A stretch of 64,000 nt of DNA from Fischerella thermalis PCC 7521. GTDB lineage: Bacteria > Cyanobacteriota > Cyanobacteriia > Cyanobacteriales > Nostocaceae. The DNA is taken from positions 1-64,000 of the forward strand of contig NZ_AJLL01000063.1 of the NCBI RefSeq assembly GCF_000317225.1, written 5' to 3'. The notes below the pieces were generated by a model. That model did no database searches, was not told where the DNA came from, and was given only the letters and a program-made list of their open reading frames with translations. Shown in pieces: positions 1 through 8,842 of the stretch (position 1 is its first letter; each line of letters starts with the position of its first letter). Both the position numbers and the translations under genes were made by a program.

Positions 1-2
1 TC

Positions 3-377
3 CAAGCAATTCAACAATTGCGTCGTCACGGAGTAGTAGGTATGGTTGGAGATTGCATTAACGATGCACCTGCTTTAGCTACGGCAGATATTAGTTTTGC
101 TGTGGGTGGAATTGATATCGCTTTAGAGACAGCAGATGTGGTGCTGGTCGGTAGTGACTTGAGACAGCTTGCTTATGCAGTAGATTTAAGCCGACGTACT
201 GTGTCAGTGATTCAACAGAATGTAGTTTTTTCTCTGGTAACTAAGGCTTTATTTTTGCTGTTGGGGACGTTTGGGTTTGTTGGTTTAGCGATCGCTGTCT
301 TAGCTGATACAGGAACTTCTCTGTTAGTTACTGCAAATGGAATGCGGCTATTTAAAACCAAAACTTTGAAAAATTAA
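3..377 (+). CDS. Metal-transporting P1B-type ATPase, C-terminal fragment (gene starts before the window)
   Basis: The reading frame is open to the left edge, so only the last 124 or so residues are seen. They hold the hinge motif of the P domain in the form GDCINDAPAL, then the stretch ending ETADVVLVGSDLRQL, and two closing transmembrane helices with the tail LAVLADTGTSLLVTANGMRL typical of P1B (Zn/Cd/Co/Cu) pumps. Family knowledge: these pumps export heavy-metal cations using a phospho-Asp cycle. The hinge normally reads GDGINDAP; here the second Gly is Cys (TGC). Metal specificity cannot be read because the sixth helix (CPC/SPC motif) lies outside the window. The next gene is convergent. 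Confidence 0.85.
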   Translation, partial: QAIQQLRRHGVVGMVGDCINDAPALATADISFAVGGIDIALETADVVLVGSDLRQLAYAVDLSRRTVSVIQQNVVFSLVTKALFLLLGTFGFVGLAIAVLADTGTSLLVTANGMRLFKTKTLKN

Positions 378-423
378 ACAAATAACGCATATTCTACAGA
401 GATTAGTAACGTTATTAAAGGTT

Positions 424-1122
424 TTACTCTAGTAATTGTCCTTGCCTGAATTTCTGTAGTTTCAGCATCGTAATACATATCATTAACCACAAAAATCCAA
501 CACCATATCCAGCAATTACATCTGTCGGCCAATGTACTCCTAAATATAGGCGACTGATGCCAATTGCCGCTATTAAAATAACTGTTAAAACATAGATTAA
601 CCGTGAAAATTGAGGATAATGAGTAGCTAGTATATAGGCAATAAAACCATACAATACCATAGAGCCTAGTGCATGACCGCTAGGAAAACTGAAAGATTTT
701 TCAGAAATCAAAAGTGTCCAAAGTTGCGGGCGGGGTTTTGAAAAAAATAACTTTAAACCTGTATTTAGAATTAACCCTCCTATACAAGTAAGCACAAAAA
801 TATATGTTTCTATCCGGTAACGTCGCCACCAAAGTATTCCTAAAGTAACTCCTGCGACTACTACTACTGTCTTTGGATTACCAAGATTCGTAATAAATAG
901 CATCAAATTATCAAGACTCGGATTGGCAAATTGATGTAGCCATAATAAAAAAGATGTATCAAAGGCAAAAGCTTCTTTTTCCAGAACTTCTTCAGCAAGC
1001 TTGGCGACAACAAACAAAATCAGCAGACAAACAGTAATTCCAACTATACCAATCGTGGCAATTAAAGGAGCTAAACGAGGATATACATGGCGTAACCAAA
1101 AGGTAGGAATTTCTCGTATCAT
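424..1122 (-). CDS. PAP2-family membrane phosphatase
   Basis: A 232-residue integral membrane protein with about six hydrophobic helices. The three-part PAP2 signature is complete: KLFFSKPRP (around residue 125), SFPSGHA (around 148) and SRLYLGVHWPTD (around 190), giving the Lys/Arg, His and His/Asp catalytic set. The family dephosphorylates lipid phosphates such as phosphatidic acid, PG-phosphate or undecaprenyl diphosphate; the exact substrate cannot be told. It lies 109 bases downstream of an MprF-like synthase on the same strand, suggesting a lipid-modifying group. A motif shared with other envelope genes sits at 1170-1188 with a TATAAG hexamer about 38 bases before the start codon. Confidence 0.88.
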   Translation of the reverse strand: MIREIPTFWLRHVYPRLAPLIATIGIVGITVCLLILFVVAKLAEEVLEKEAFAFDTSFLLWLHQFANPSLDNLMLFITNLGNPKTVVVVAGVTLGILWWRRYRIETYIFVLTCIGGLILNTGLKLFFSKPRPQLWTLLISEKSFSFPSGHALGSMVLYGFIAYILATHYPQFSRLIYVLTVILIAAIGISRLYLGVHWPTDVIAGYGVGFLWLMICITMLKLQKFRQGQLLE

Positions 1123-1157
1123 TGAGTTATGTCTAAATCTGTTATTGATTTATAGCT

Positions 1158-1190
1158 TATAGAATAATAGTCAAGAAACTGAAAAGATAA
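1158..1190 (-). promoter_or_regulatory. Putative regulon promoter, copy a (PAP2)
   Basis: On the minus strand the sequence reads ATCTTTTCAGTTTCTTGAC, then eight bases, then TATAAG, ending about 38 bases before the PAP2 start codon. It matches the shared motif ATCTTTYCNASTTCTTGAC found at five other places in the first 16 kb. Interpretation as a response-regulator box replacing the -35 element is inference. Confidence 0.5.
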
Positions 1191-1231
1191 TTTTAAATCA
1201 AAAATTCAGTTACTTTATTTAAATTAAGCTT

Positions 1232-2899
1232 TTAAGCACCTGGTTTAAAGTAATCTAGTAATCTATCCCCTGAATCTGCTCTTACCAGAGCTACCACTAT
1301 ATCGGGTAGTGCAGCTAAATTCGGATACACTAAGTAACGAGGTTCCCAACGAGGACTAAACTTATCCTTAAATGTATGCAAACCCTTAAAGTTATAAAAC
1401 TTTTTTAAGTGTTCGTAGAGATATTTTAATGCTTTCTCCAAAGTTGGAGAATCTTGTGTTTTTCCAACTCCAGAAAGTGCTGATAATCCTAAATTGAAAC
1501 CGTCATAGTTGAGTTGCTGGAAGTGCTGAAACATTGAGACAAATAAAAATTCCATTGTCCCTTTTTCAATGTCTGTACGTCGTCGCATCAAGTCAATAGT
1601 AATTTCATTTTTCTGATACTCTGATACCACATTTGCGAAGGCACTAATTGTTCCTTCTGGAGTATATACAACCACAATTTCGCATTCACGCAAGTAGTCA
1701 TAATCAAACCAACCAACAGAAAATTTTTTCTCGGCTCCCTGCATCATCTTAAGCCATTCATCACTTACTGACCTCAATTCTGTTAATAATTCATTGGCAA
1801 TCGGTGGTTGATAAAATTTAACTTTATGACCCGATTTAGTCAGCCGATTAAGGGCATTTCTTAAGTTTTGGTTAGCTTTGCCTTGAAGGGTGAAGCTATG
1901 TAAGTCAACAATTGCCTCCTCACCAATTTGAACAGTACGGTAGCCTAAAGATTTATATATATCTAAATCATCTGGTAAAGTTTGGTAGTATGCAGGATAC
2001 CAATCATTTTTCTCACAAAATAGTTGAAACCCAATAATTACCTCTTGTCTTTCTTCGAGTGGGCCAATTGGATCACCTAAAGCTATTGCACCTCTGCCTT
2101 TTGCTACATAAGCGATGAAACTTTTCCCAGAGGGACTGAAGTAATAAGTTTTATCATCAAAGAGAGTAAATCTTGCTAACGAAGATTTTCCATATTGTTC
2201 TACAATTTCTTTTGCACGTTTTCTTTCTACTTCTAAAGCAGGATTTCTTAATAATACCGGACGCAAGAGCATGAATAAAGCATAAGCTAATGTGGAAGCA
2301 CCTACGAAATATATTGAATCAGCAAAAAATTGTCCAAATCTCGTTGTTGGTTCTAACCCTGCATTATCAGCCGTGAAAAACATTGCCAAAGTTTGCAGCA
2401 ATGCTTCTGGTAGGTCAAAATTAACTGTGTATTGCCTATCTAGTAGAAAGAAACCTACAGTGCCATAAGCTAATGTAAACAGCAATGCACCGATCAAAAC
2501 TCGAATTCCTTGAGCAATGGAAGGACGGTCTGATTTGGCAGTGAAAATGTGACGCATTAAAATAAGTTGACCTAGCAAGACTCCAGCCAGCAGACTTTCT
2601 TCATAGTCTAATCCTTTGATTAAATGGCTGATAATAGTGACAATTAGTAATCCAACTGTTAGTAACCAAGCTACTCGCTTACGTCGTAATAAATTAGCTG
2701 CCAGAGTTAACAATATGAATCCAGTGATTGCTGCAAAAAAATGTCCACCTGCGCGGATATCAAAAGGGACAAATTGCTCTATTAATTCTGTGCGTCTAGG
2801 TGAATTGGGAGTAACCGCAGATATCAAATTCACAACCCCTACCATAGCGGTTAAAATAGAGGCTGTCCACAATCCAATCCGTTGACGTTTATTTAGCAA
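1232..2899 (-). CDS. MprF-like aminoacyl-phosphatidylglycerol synthase half (DUF2156)
   Basis: This 555-residue protein has about six N-terminal transmembrane helices (residues 10-215) followed by a soluble DUF2156 domain of tandem GNAT-like folds (residues 230-545), seen for example in GRGAIALGDPIGP and TMEFLFVSMFQHF. This matches the last six helices plus catalytic domain of MprF, which moves an aminoacyl group from charged tRNA to phosphatidylglycerol. The eight-helix flippase half is the gene just upstream (2981-3922), 81 bases away and in the same order as in fused MprF. The amino acid transferred is not predictable. A start at 2899 gives a normal first helix. Confidence 0.85.
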   Translation of the reverse strand: MLNKRQRIGLWTASILTAMVGVVNLISAVTPNSPRRTELIEQFVPFDIRAGGHFFAAITGFILLTLAANLLRRKRVAWLLTVGLLIVTIISHLIKGLDYEESLLAGVLLGQLILMRHIFTAKSDRPSIAQGIRVLIGALLFTLAYGTVGFFLLDRQYTVNFDLPEALLQTLAMFFTADNAGLEPTTRFGQFFADSIYFVGASTLAYALFMLLRPVLLRNPALEVERKRAKEIVEQYGKSSLARFTLFDDKTYYFSPSGKSFIAYVAKGRGAIALGDPIGPLEERQEVIIGFQLFCEKNDWYPAYYQTLPDDLDIYKSLGYRTVQIGEEAIVDLHSFTLQGKANQNLRNALNRLTKSGHKVKFYQPPIANELLTELRSVSDEWLKMMQGAEKKFSVGWFDYDYLRECEIVVVYTPEGTISAFANVVSEYQKNEITIDLMRRRTDIEKGTMEFLFVSMFQHFQQLNYDGFNLGLSALSGVGKTQDSPTLEKALKYLYEHLKKFYNFKGLHTFKDKFSPRWEPRYLVYPNLAALPDIVVALVRADSGDRLLDYFKPGA

Positions 2900-2980
2900 T
2901 TGCTTTTCCTCACTTTGCTTAACTATTTGATTGTGTCGTGGAGCAAGTTTAATTTCAAGTTGGGTTAAACATAAATTAAG

Positions 2981-3922
2981 CTAGGAACGCACTTTTAGCC
3001 GTTGATTCATTTCATACAAACCCAGCAACACCACTGCAACTATCAAGGGCAGGATATAGTAAACTCCTCGGTAAGCTATTAGCGAACCCAAAGCTGCTGG
3101 GGCTGTTACTTCTGATGGCAGTAGCAAAAGTATTACGGTTTCAAACACTCCTAAGCCTCCAGGAACGTTGCTAACAATACCTGCAATCATTGCTAGTAAG
3201 TAGATACCAGCAAAGCCGAAATAGGACGAAGGAATACTTGGGGGTAACAGAAGATAAAGAACAGCGATCGCCAATCCCCAATCCACTAAAGAAATTCCTA
3301 TTTGCTTCAAGGAAAGTCGAAAGGAAGGGAAAGAAAATGTCTGTCCACGAATCCTTAAGGGTTGATGATAAAAATAACTTCCCAGCAAATATGCTCCTAC
3401 AAGGATTAGAAAAATAACTCCGATTGGATGAACAGACACAAAGGGTAAATTTAGTAGGGTAGGAATAGTAAGTGGTTCAAGAAGAAATATTATCCCACTT
3501 ACGGCGAACAGTCCTAACCAAAAACTCAGGTTCTCGAAGGCAATTACTTGAGCGATCGCTCCTACTGATACCCCCCAATTTGAATAAAGACGGTAGCGAA
3601 TAGCACCACCTGTTAAAAGAGCAAAGCCAACAGAATTACTGATAGCATGGCTGATAAAAGCTGTAAAAATAATTGCACTACCAGGAAGCGAACGACGGAT
3701 ATGGCGGAAGGCTAGAAAATCATAACTAGTTAGTGTTAGATAGCCTGCGATGGAGCATCCAATGGCTATAAACAAGCGATTTGAGGGAATTTCTATCAAA
3801 CTACGGAGAATATCACTTGGTTTATACTGCCGCAGTTCGTTGTTGATTGTCCAAAGAGAGAAAGCAAACAACAACAAGCCAAAAACAGATAAACTAATTT
3901 GAGAAAAGCGTTTTTGATTCAT
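2981..3922 (-). CDS. LPG_synthase_TM / UPF0104 membrane protein, MprF flippase half
   Basis: About 313 residues with eight predicted helices and the loop SNVPGGLGVFETVILLLLPS (near residue 255), which is the hallmark of the LPG_synthase_TM family. In MprF this domain flips aminoacylated lipid to the outer leaflet; single-domain members have related lipid transport roles. The frame can begin at a TTG at 3934, but the ATG at 3922 gives a normal MNQKRF N-terminus. The gene directly precedes the DUF2156 synthase gene, so both are likely cotranscribed and rebuild a split MprF. Confidence 0.85.
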   Translation of the reverse strand: MNQKRFSQISLSVFGLLLFAFSLWTINNELRQYKPSDILRSLIEIPSNRLFIAIGCSIAGYLTLTSYDFLAFRHIRRSLPGSAIIFTAFISHAISNSVGFALLTGGAIRYRLYSNWGVSVGAIAQVIAFENLSFWLGLFAVSGIIFLLEPLTIPTLLNLPFVSVHPIGVIFLILVGAYLLGSYFYHQPLRIRGQTFSFPSFRLSLKQIGISLVDWGLAIAVLYLLLPPSIPSSYFGFAGIYLLAMIAGIVSNVPGGLGVFETVILLLLPSEVTAPAALGSLIAYRGVYYILPLIVAVVLLGLYEMNQRLKVRS

Positions 3923-4131
3923 CTTTAAAGTCAAGAACAGTTATTTACTGTCATTAACAATTTATTCGGTTTTGGCTTATACATACTTGATACATAATTT
4001 ATAGTAAAAGCCTTCTATGCTTAACCCATCTACCACGAGAAGGAAGGATGTTGCAGCAATTGATAGCAATCATATTATCAAGTCAGACTAATTATTATAC
4101 TTTTCGGATTGTTTTCAAACTTTTTCATATA

Positions 4132-5967
4132 TTACAAATAATACCTAACACTGGTAACTACACTGCTGTGTTTATTGCGTAAAGCCCTGCGTAAAAACAA
4201 AGATGTTTGGTTGTGCAGCAAATCTTCCCACCAATGACGTGTAACAAAAACGGGTATGATGACGGTAGTAAATACATTTGGGTGTTGTGTTTCATATTCA
4301 CTTACAAATTCAGCCAGGGGAGTGACTATTGAGCGGTAAGGAGAGTCTAAAATTACTAAAGGAATATCTAACTCTAATTGCTGCCACTGCTGCTGAATTT
4401 GTTCTCGATCTGTAAAACCAATATCAACATGAACTGCCACAATTTCATCAGCTATGCTGCGGGCATAATCAAGAGCTTTTACAGTACCTTTGTGCAGTTG
4501 CCCAACAAGGACGACAGCAGGATGGGTAATAGTTTCTGCTTTTAATCTGGTTGGATAATTTATAATTTGAATTCCTTCAATACTGAGACGATTAGCTACA
4601 TATTGATAGTGACGGCGAATTAAGAGAAATAAACTGACAACGAGGGGAATAGCTAGAACTACAACCCAAGCTCCTGCTTGGAATTTTGTCACAATAATCA
4701 CAATAGCAACGATAAAAGTAGCGATCGCCCCCATACCATTAATGATTGCGCTAGTACCCCAACCTGATGTTTGTTCCTTAAACCAATGACGTACCATTCC
4801 GGCTTGCGAGAGGGTAAAGGAGGTAAACACCCCAACAGCATACAGAGGGATAATTGCGTTGACTTCGCCTTGGAAAATAATGATTAGAATAGCAGCTAAA
4901 ATACTCAGTAAAATAATACCGTTGGAGTAAACCAGGCGATCGCCCAACAGTAACAGCTGCCGAGGTAGAAAACTATCTCTGGCTAACATTGAGGCAAGTC
5001 GCGGAAAATCCGCATAACTTGTATTTGCAGCTAGTAGTAAAATCAATAATGTCGTAAACTGCAAAAAATAATATAGTATTCCACTACCAAAGATTTGACG
5101 ACCTAGCAAAGAAACTACAGTTTGATTAGATTCTGGAACAACATGATAAGCATGGGCAAGGTAAGTAATACCTAAAAACATTGTCCCTAAAATCATACTC
5201 ATGTATAACATTGTCATACGAGCATTTTTCCACTCTGGTTGTTTAAAAGCCATGACTCCATTAGAGATAGCTTCCACCCCTGTCATTGCTGTACAACCTG
5301 CTGCAAATGCTCGTAAAATCAGAAATAAACTTAGAGGTTCTTTTGCTGGAATTGCTGGATAAGTTTGAGGAATTAATGTTGTAAATTGATGATAAATACC
5401 TAAAATTAGTAGGATAAATATGCAAATAATAAAAGCATAAGTGGGAGCCATAAATAAATTGCCAGATTCTCGCAAGCCTCGTAAGTTAGCTAACATTAAT
5501 AAAAAAATAGAAATCACGCAAAGCTCAACAGTGAAGTCTTGCAAAAGAGGAAAAGCAGAGGTCAGAGCAGCAATCCCAGCTGCAACACTTACCGTTACCG
5601 TCAGGACATAATCTATTAGTAAAGAAGCAGCAGCAACTAAACCAGGGAAAAGACCCAAGTTTTCACTTGCCACCGTGTAAGCTCCGCCACCAGTAGGATA
5701 GGCACGAATAGTTTGCCGATAGGAAAGCGTGACGATTGCTAACAGCAGACTAATGGCTAGAGCAATAGGAAGAGATAAGCCTAACGTACTACTACCTGTC
5801 AAAACTAGCACAGTTAAAATTTCCTCAGTCGCATAGGCAACAGAGGAAAGCGCATCAGACGAGAGAACAGCTAATCCAGCCGCATTGCTTAATCTTTCTG
5901 TAGAATAGGAGCTAGTTGGTAAGGATGAACCAATCAGCTGATGCTTAATTTTAGAGTACAAAGACAT
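4132..5967 (-). CDS. KimA/YdaO-type APC-superfamily potassium importer
   Basis: Beginning at the ATG at 5967 the protein has 611 residues, close to Bacillus KimA (607). Conserved blocks recalled from KimA are visible: LSSDALSSVAYATEEIL, SYRQTIRAYPTGGGAYTVA, TGVEAISNG and ALDYARSIADEIVAVHVDI in the cytosolic C-terminal domain. There are about twelve helices followed by a soluble tail with the motif PYRSIVTPLAEF. KimA proteins are proton-driven high-affinity K+ importers, inhibited in Firmicutes by c-di-AMP; regulation here is unknown. An upstream ATG at 6063 would overlap the esterase gene by 44 bases and adds a non-homologous leader, so I prefer 5967. Confidence 0.88.
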   Translation of the reverse strand: MSLYSKIKHQLIGSSLPTSSYSTERLSNAAGLAVLSSDALSSVAYATEEILTVLVLTGSSTLGLSLPIALAISLLLAIVTLSYRQTIRAYPTGGGAYTVASENLGLFPGLVAAASLLIDYVLTVTVSVAAGIAALTSAFPLLQDFTVELCVISIFLLMLANLRGLRESGNLFMAPTYAFIICIFILLILGIYHQFTTLIPQTYPAIPAKEPLSLFLILRAFAAGCTAMTGVEAISNGVMAFKQPEWKNARMTMLYMSMILGTMFLGITYLAHAYHVVPESNQTVVSLLGRQIFGSGILYYFLQFTTLLILLLAANTSYADFPRLASMLARDSFLPRQLLLLGDRLVYSNGIILLSILAAILIIIFQGEVNAIIPLYAVGVFTSFTLSQAGMVRHWFKEQTSGWGTSAIINGMGAIATFIVAIVIIVTKFQAGAWVVVLAIPLVVSLFLLIRRHYQYVANRLSIEGIQIINYPTRLKAETITHPAVVLVGQLHKGTVKALDYARSIADEIVAVHVDIGFTDREQIQQQWQQLELDIPLVILDSPYRSIVTPLAEFVSEYETQHPNVFTTVIIPVFVTRHWWEDLLHNQTSLFLRRALRNKHSSVVTSVRYYL

Positions 5968-6019
5968 ACAAAAAACATTTGAAAACGGTAGAATAATCCC
6001 AATATAGAAAGCAGATTGA

Positions 6020-6937
6020 TTAATTCTTCTGCGCTGAGGCTTGCTTAAATTGCTTTCCCACATAGGTAAGTTGGTCTGCTAGATGTTTGTGCCAGTAGTT
6101 CCAGCCAACATCTGCGCCAACAATACCATGACCGCCAGGAAAAGCATGGAATTCGTTTGCAATTCCTAACTTATCTAGAGTTTGATGAAACTGCTGAGTT
6201 GAGGTCAGAAATTCTTTATCTTGCTCTCCAGCATCCAAATATGCTCTAATGCGTTTACGTTCTGCCACTGGTATTTTTTCAATAAAATCTTGGGGACTAT
6301 TTGCCGTACCACTGCTATCGGTAAAGTAGCCGCTAGAACTAAAGAAAATATTAAAGTTATTCAGGTGGCGTAAACCAATATTAAAAGCTCCCCAACCACC
6401 GCTTGATTGTCCTCCCATTGACCAAAACTGCGGTTCATTCAACGTCCGATAACGAGATTTCACAATTTTGACTAACTCTGAACCAATCAAAGTGCCAACT
6501 TTACCATTGGGGCCATCATAGTAATCTGAATCCCAAAACGGACTTGTACCGCGCTTGTCGTTGCCATCTGGGGTAATCACTATTGAATAAGGTAATTTGT
6601 CACTTTTGTAAAGGTCATGTAGTACGGAGGTGACAGCCGCTTTATCCTGATAAGCACGAGCATCGCCATGTCCCCCGTGGAGTAGGAAGATGACTGGATA
6701 GCGTTTGTTTGGGTTCTTGGCATAGTCGGGAGGAAGAATTAAGCCATATTGTCGCACTTCTCCCATTGCCTTGCTGTTGAAAGTTTTTAGCTCAAAGGAC
6801 AATCCTGTATTTTTCTCTACCTGCGGAGGATCAAGTTGCGGTACACCAGCAATAAACACATACCAATAGCCAGTTGCCAACAAGGTAGCAACTATGGCCA
6901 TACCTGCTAGTAAAATATTTGACCATCGTAACTTCAT
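6020..6937 (-). CDS. Membrane-anchored or secreted esterase (PF00756, esterase D/antigen 85-like)
   Basis: A 305-residue protein with an N-terminal hydrophobic anchor (residues 7-30) and an alpha/beta hydrolase domain. Visible elements are the oxyanion-loop segment VIFLLHGGHGD, the nucleophile elbow GGQSSGGWGAFN (Ser near residue 180) and a late His in FPGGHGIVGADVGW; an acidic partner is probably in DAGEQDKEF. The family cleaves carboxyl esters. It lies 52 bases before the KimA-like gene on the same strand, preceded by AAGGAAC as ribosome binding site. The substrate is unknown. Confidence 0.82.
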   Translation of the reverse strand: MKLRWSNILLAGMAIVATLLATGYWYVFIAGVPQLDPPQVEKNTGLSFELKTFNSKAMGEVRQYGLILPPDYAKNPNKRYPVIFLLHGGHGDARAYQDKAAVTSVLHDLYKSDKLPYSIVITPDGNDKRGTSPFWDSDYYDGPNGKVGTLIGSELVKIVKSRYRTLNEPQFWSMGGQSSGGWGAFNIGLRHLNNFNIFFSSSGYFTDSSGTANSPQDFIEKIPVAERKRIRAYLDAGEQDKEFLTSTQQFHQTLDKLGIANEFHAFPGGHGIVGADVGWNYWHKHLADQLTYVGKQFKQASAQKN

Positions 6938-7026
6938 TTATAAGTTCCTTGGTTATTATCTTAGAATAATATTAAAGTTAAACTTTTCTATAATTTCTTA
7001 CAATGCCAATAGTAGTTCATTATTTA

Positions 7027-7410
7027 TTAACCACCTATAAAACTAACAATCAGCCCAGTCAAAACAATCAAAGTCAAAATAATATAGGTGATATCTCGCT
7101 GACGCATAAAAGCTAATAGAGAAAAAGCAACTCTAGCAACAGGAGTCGCAATTAATAACAACAATCCAAGTTGAATAATGCCACGACGACGACCTGATAA
7201 TGCTGAGGTTGCAATTCCTTCAGGAGAGCGAAAAACTGGAGGTTCACCGCGAAAGATTTGATAATTAGGAGTTTCTTTGCCGTGATAAATTAGGTATAAA
7301 ACTCCGCCAAACAAGACTACAGATGAAGCTAAAAGTACGCCGTATCTTAACAAATTTCCAACCAAAAGTTCGACTTTTCTTTCACTCAAGTTGCGTCGAT
7401 TTTGGGACAT
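7027..7410 (-). CDS. DUF1634 membrane protein
   Basis: This 127-residue protein has three hydrophobic helices (about residues 23-45, 76-95 and 103-125) and the central sequence YQIFRGEPPVFRSPEG typical of DUF1634. The family has no proven activity but is regularly encoded beside TauE/SafE permeases. Here its start codon lies one base after the stop codon of the TauE gene (7412-8248), so translation is probably coupled and the two may form one transport complex. Confidence 0.8.
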   Translation of the reverse strand: MSQNRRNLSERKVELLVGNLLRYGVLLASSVVLFGGVLYLIYHGKETPNYQIFRGEPPVFRSPEGIATSALSGRRRGIIQLGLLLLIATPVARVAFSLLAFMRQRDITYIILTLIVLTGLIVSFIGG

Positions 7411-7411
7411 T

Positions 7412-8248
7412 TTAAATTCTCCCAGTAAAGCCGTTATAAATCATTTGAATTGCCAATAGCACAATAACTAAACTAAAAATATTTCTTAAAACGCCTACTC
7501 TTGCTTTTACCAATACCCTAGCTCCCAATAATGCGCCTAAAAGTACACCTAACATGACAGGCATTGCTAGTCCAGGGTCAATGTAACCTCGTTTCAGATA
7601 CACACCCGCGCTAGCTGCTGCTGTCACCCCAATCATAAAGTTACTGGTAGTAGTAGAAACCTTAAACGGAATCCGCATGAATTGATCCATTGCTAGTACC
7701 TTGAGTGCGCCAGAACCAATACCAAGTAACCCGGAAAGCACTCCGGCGACAAACATCAGACTAAATCCTACGGGAACAGCATAGACATTGTAAGGTTGTT
7801 CACCTGACTGTGTTGGGTAAGTGCTATTTAGCTTTAAACGAGTTGCTAAACGATCAGGTGGAGTATCAGCTGAGTGTTCAGGACGGGATTGACGCGAGAG
7901 ATAGGCGCTGTAAAGTAAAACAAATCCAAAGACCACAGCGAGTATTCTAGTGGAAACAAAAGCTGCTATGGTTGCACCTGCGATCGCTCCAAACGTCGTT
8001 GCTACTTCTAAGAACATTCCCAAGCGTAAATTAGTGTAGCCTTCTTTGACATAAGCAGAAGCAGCGCCGGAAGAAGTTGCAATTACGGATACTAGCGAAG
8101 CACCAATTGCGTAACGAATGTCAACACCAAAAACCAAAGTTAATAGAGGGACAAGCACCACTCCACCACCTAAGCCTGTCAACGCTCCCAAAAAGCCTGC
8201 GGTAGCAGAACTAATCCAGACTAATAGGGTAAATTCTAAAACATTCAA
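7412..8248 (-). CDS. TauE/SafE-family permease
   Basis: With a TTG start at 8248, placed six bases after a perfect GGAGGT (8255-8260), the protein has 278 residues. It carries two TauE repeats, each opening with a glycine-rich helix: GALTGLGGGVVLVPLL and SGLLGIGSGALKVLAM. Family members export sulfite, sulfoacetate or related anions across the inner membrane. The central loop (residues 125-155) is hydrophilic. Longer in-frame extension to 8284 would run through a repeat-like spacer and is unlikely. It forms an operon with the DUF1634 gene. Confidence 0.87.
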   Translation of the reverse strand: MNVLEFTLLVWISSATAGFLGALTGLGGGVVLVPLLTLVFGVDIRYAIGASLVSVIATSSGAASAYVKEGYTNLRLGMFLEVATTFGAIAGATIAAFVSTRILAVVFGFVLLYSAYLSRQSRPEHSADTPPDRLATRLKLNSTYPTQSGEQPYNVYAVPVGFSLMFVAGVLSGLLGIGSGALKVLAMDQFMRIPFKVSTTTSNFMIGVTAAASAGVYLKRGYIDPGLAMPVMLGVLLGALLGARVLVKARVGVLRNIFSLVIVLLAIQMIYNGFTGRI

Positions 8249-8369
8249 GCGAACACCTCCGGTGGGCGCGTCACGCCAACGCACCTTCGCTTCTAAATTA
8301 AACGTTGCTTATTGAAAAACTCAATAGCAACGCCTGCATTATATGGTAAACAAGTTAAGAAATAATTAA

Positions 8370-8747
8370 TTACACGGAATCATTAGGGGTTGCAAATAAA
8401 ACTCTAACAGCACTCATAATTAGTAGCAAGGCGAATATTTTAGTTAAAACCCCATTCGGTAAACTTGTTCCTATTTTGGCACCGAACCACCCACCTAAAA
8501 TAAATCCTAGACAGAGAAGTGCAGCTACTTTTATATCTACATATCCTTGCTTGTAATAAGTCCATGCTGCTAATAAATCTATTGGTGGAACTAACAAAGC
8601 CAATGTAGTTCCTTGTGCTTGGTGCTGAGAGAATCCTAAGAAAAAAATCAAAGCAGGTAAGATAATTATTCCACCACCAATACCTGTCATGCCACTAACA
8701 ATTCCTGCTACCAATCCCAAAATTATGCAAAGCCAAATATTAGTCAT
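8370..8747 (-). CDS. Short (half-length) TauE/SafE-family membrane protein
   Basis: This protein of 125 residues has one TauE repeat: four helices with the signature SGMTGIGGGIIILPALIFF at residues 20-38. Full TauE permeases are about 250 residues, so this one would need to act as a dimer; half-size relatives are known in the family. It is 121 bases upstream of the full-length TauE gene, on the same strand, and may belong to the same transcript. Substrate unknown. Confidence 0.78.
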   Translation of the reverse strand: MTNIWLCIILGLVAGIVSGMTGIGGGIIILPALIFFLGFSQHQAQGTTLALLVPPIDLLAAWTYYKQGYVDIKVAALLCLGFILGGWFGAKIGTSLPNGVLTKIFALLLIMSAVRVLFATPNDSV

Positions 8748-8842
8748 AATTAAACTTATTCCTCATTAATGTACTTTTGCCAGTATCACAGAGTTTTTTA
8801 TTAGCTGAAATTGATGTTGCTATTCGTATTATGCTCTCAGCA

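Noticed and set aside
3901-3935. Seventh copy of the regulon motif (AGTCAAGAACAG) before the flippase gene
   Set aside because: Only the CTTGAC half matches and it would lie at the start codon.
6938-7026. c-di-AMP (ydaO-type) riboswitch upstream of the esterase/KimA operon
   Set aside because: Only about 90 bases are available and I see no conserved paired core.
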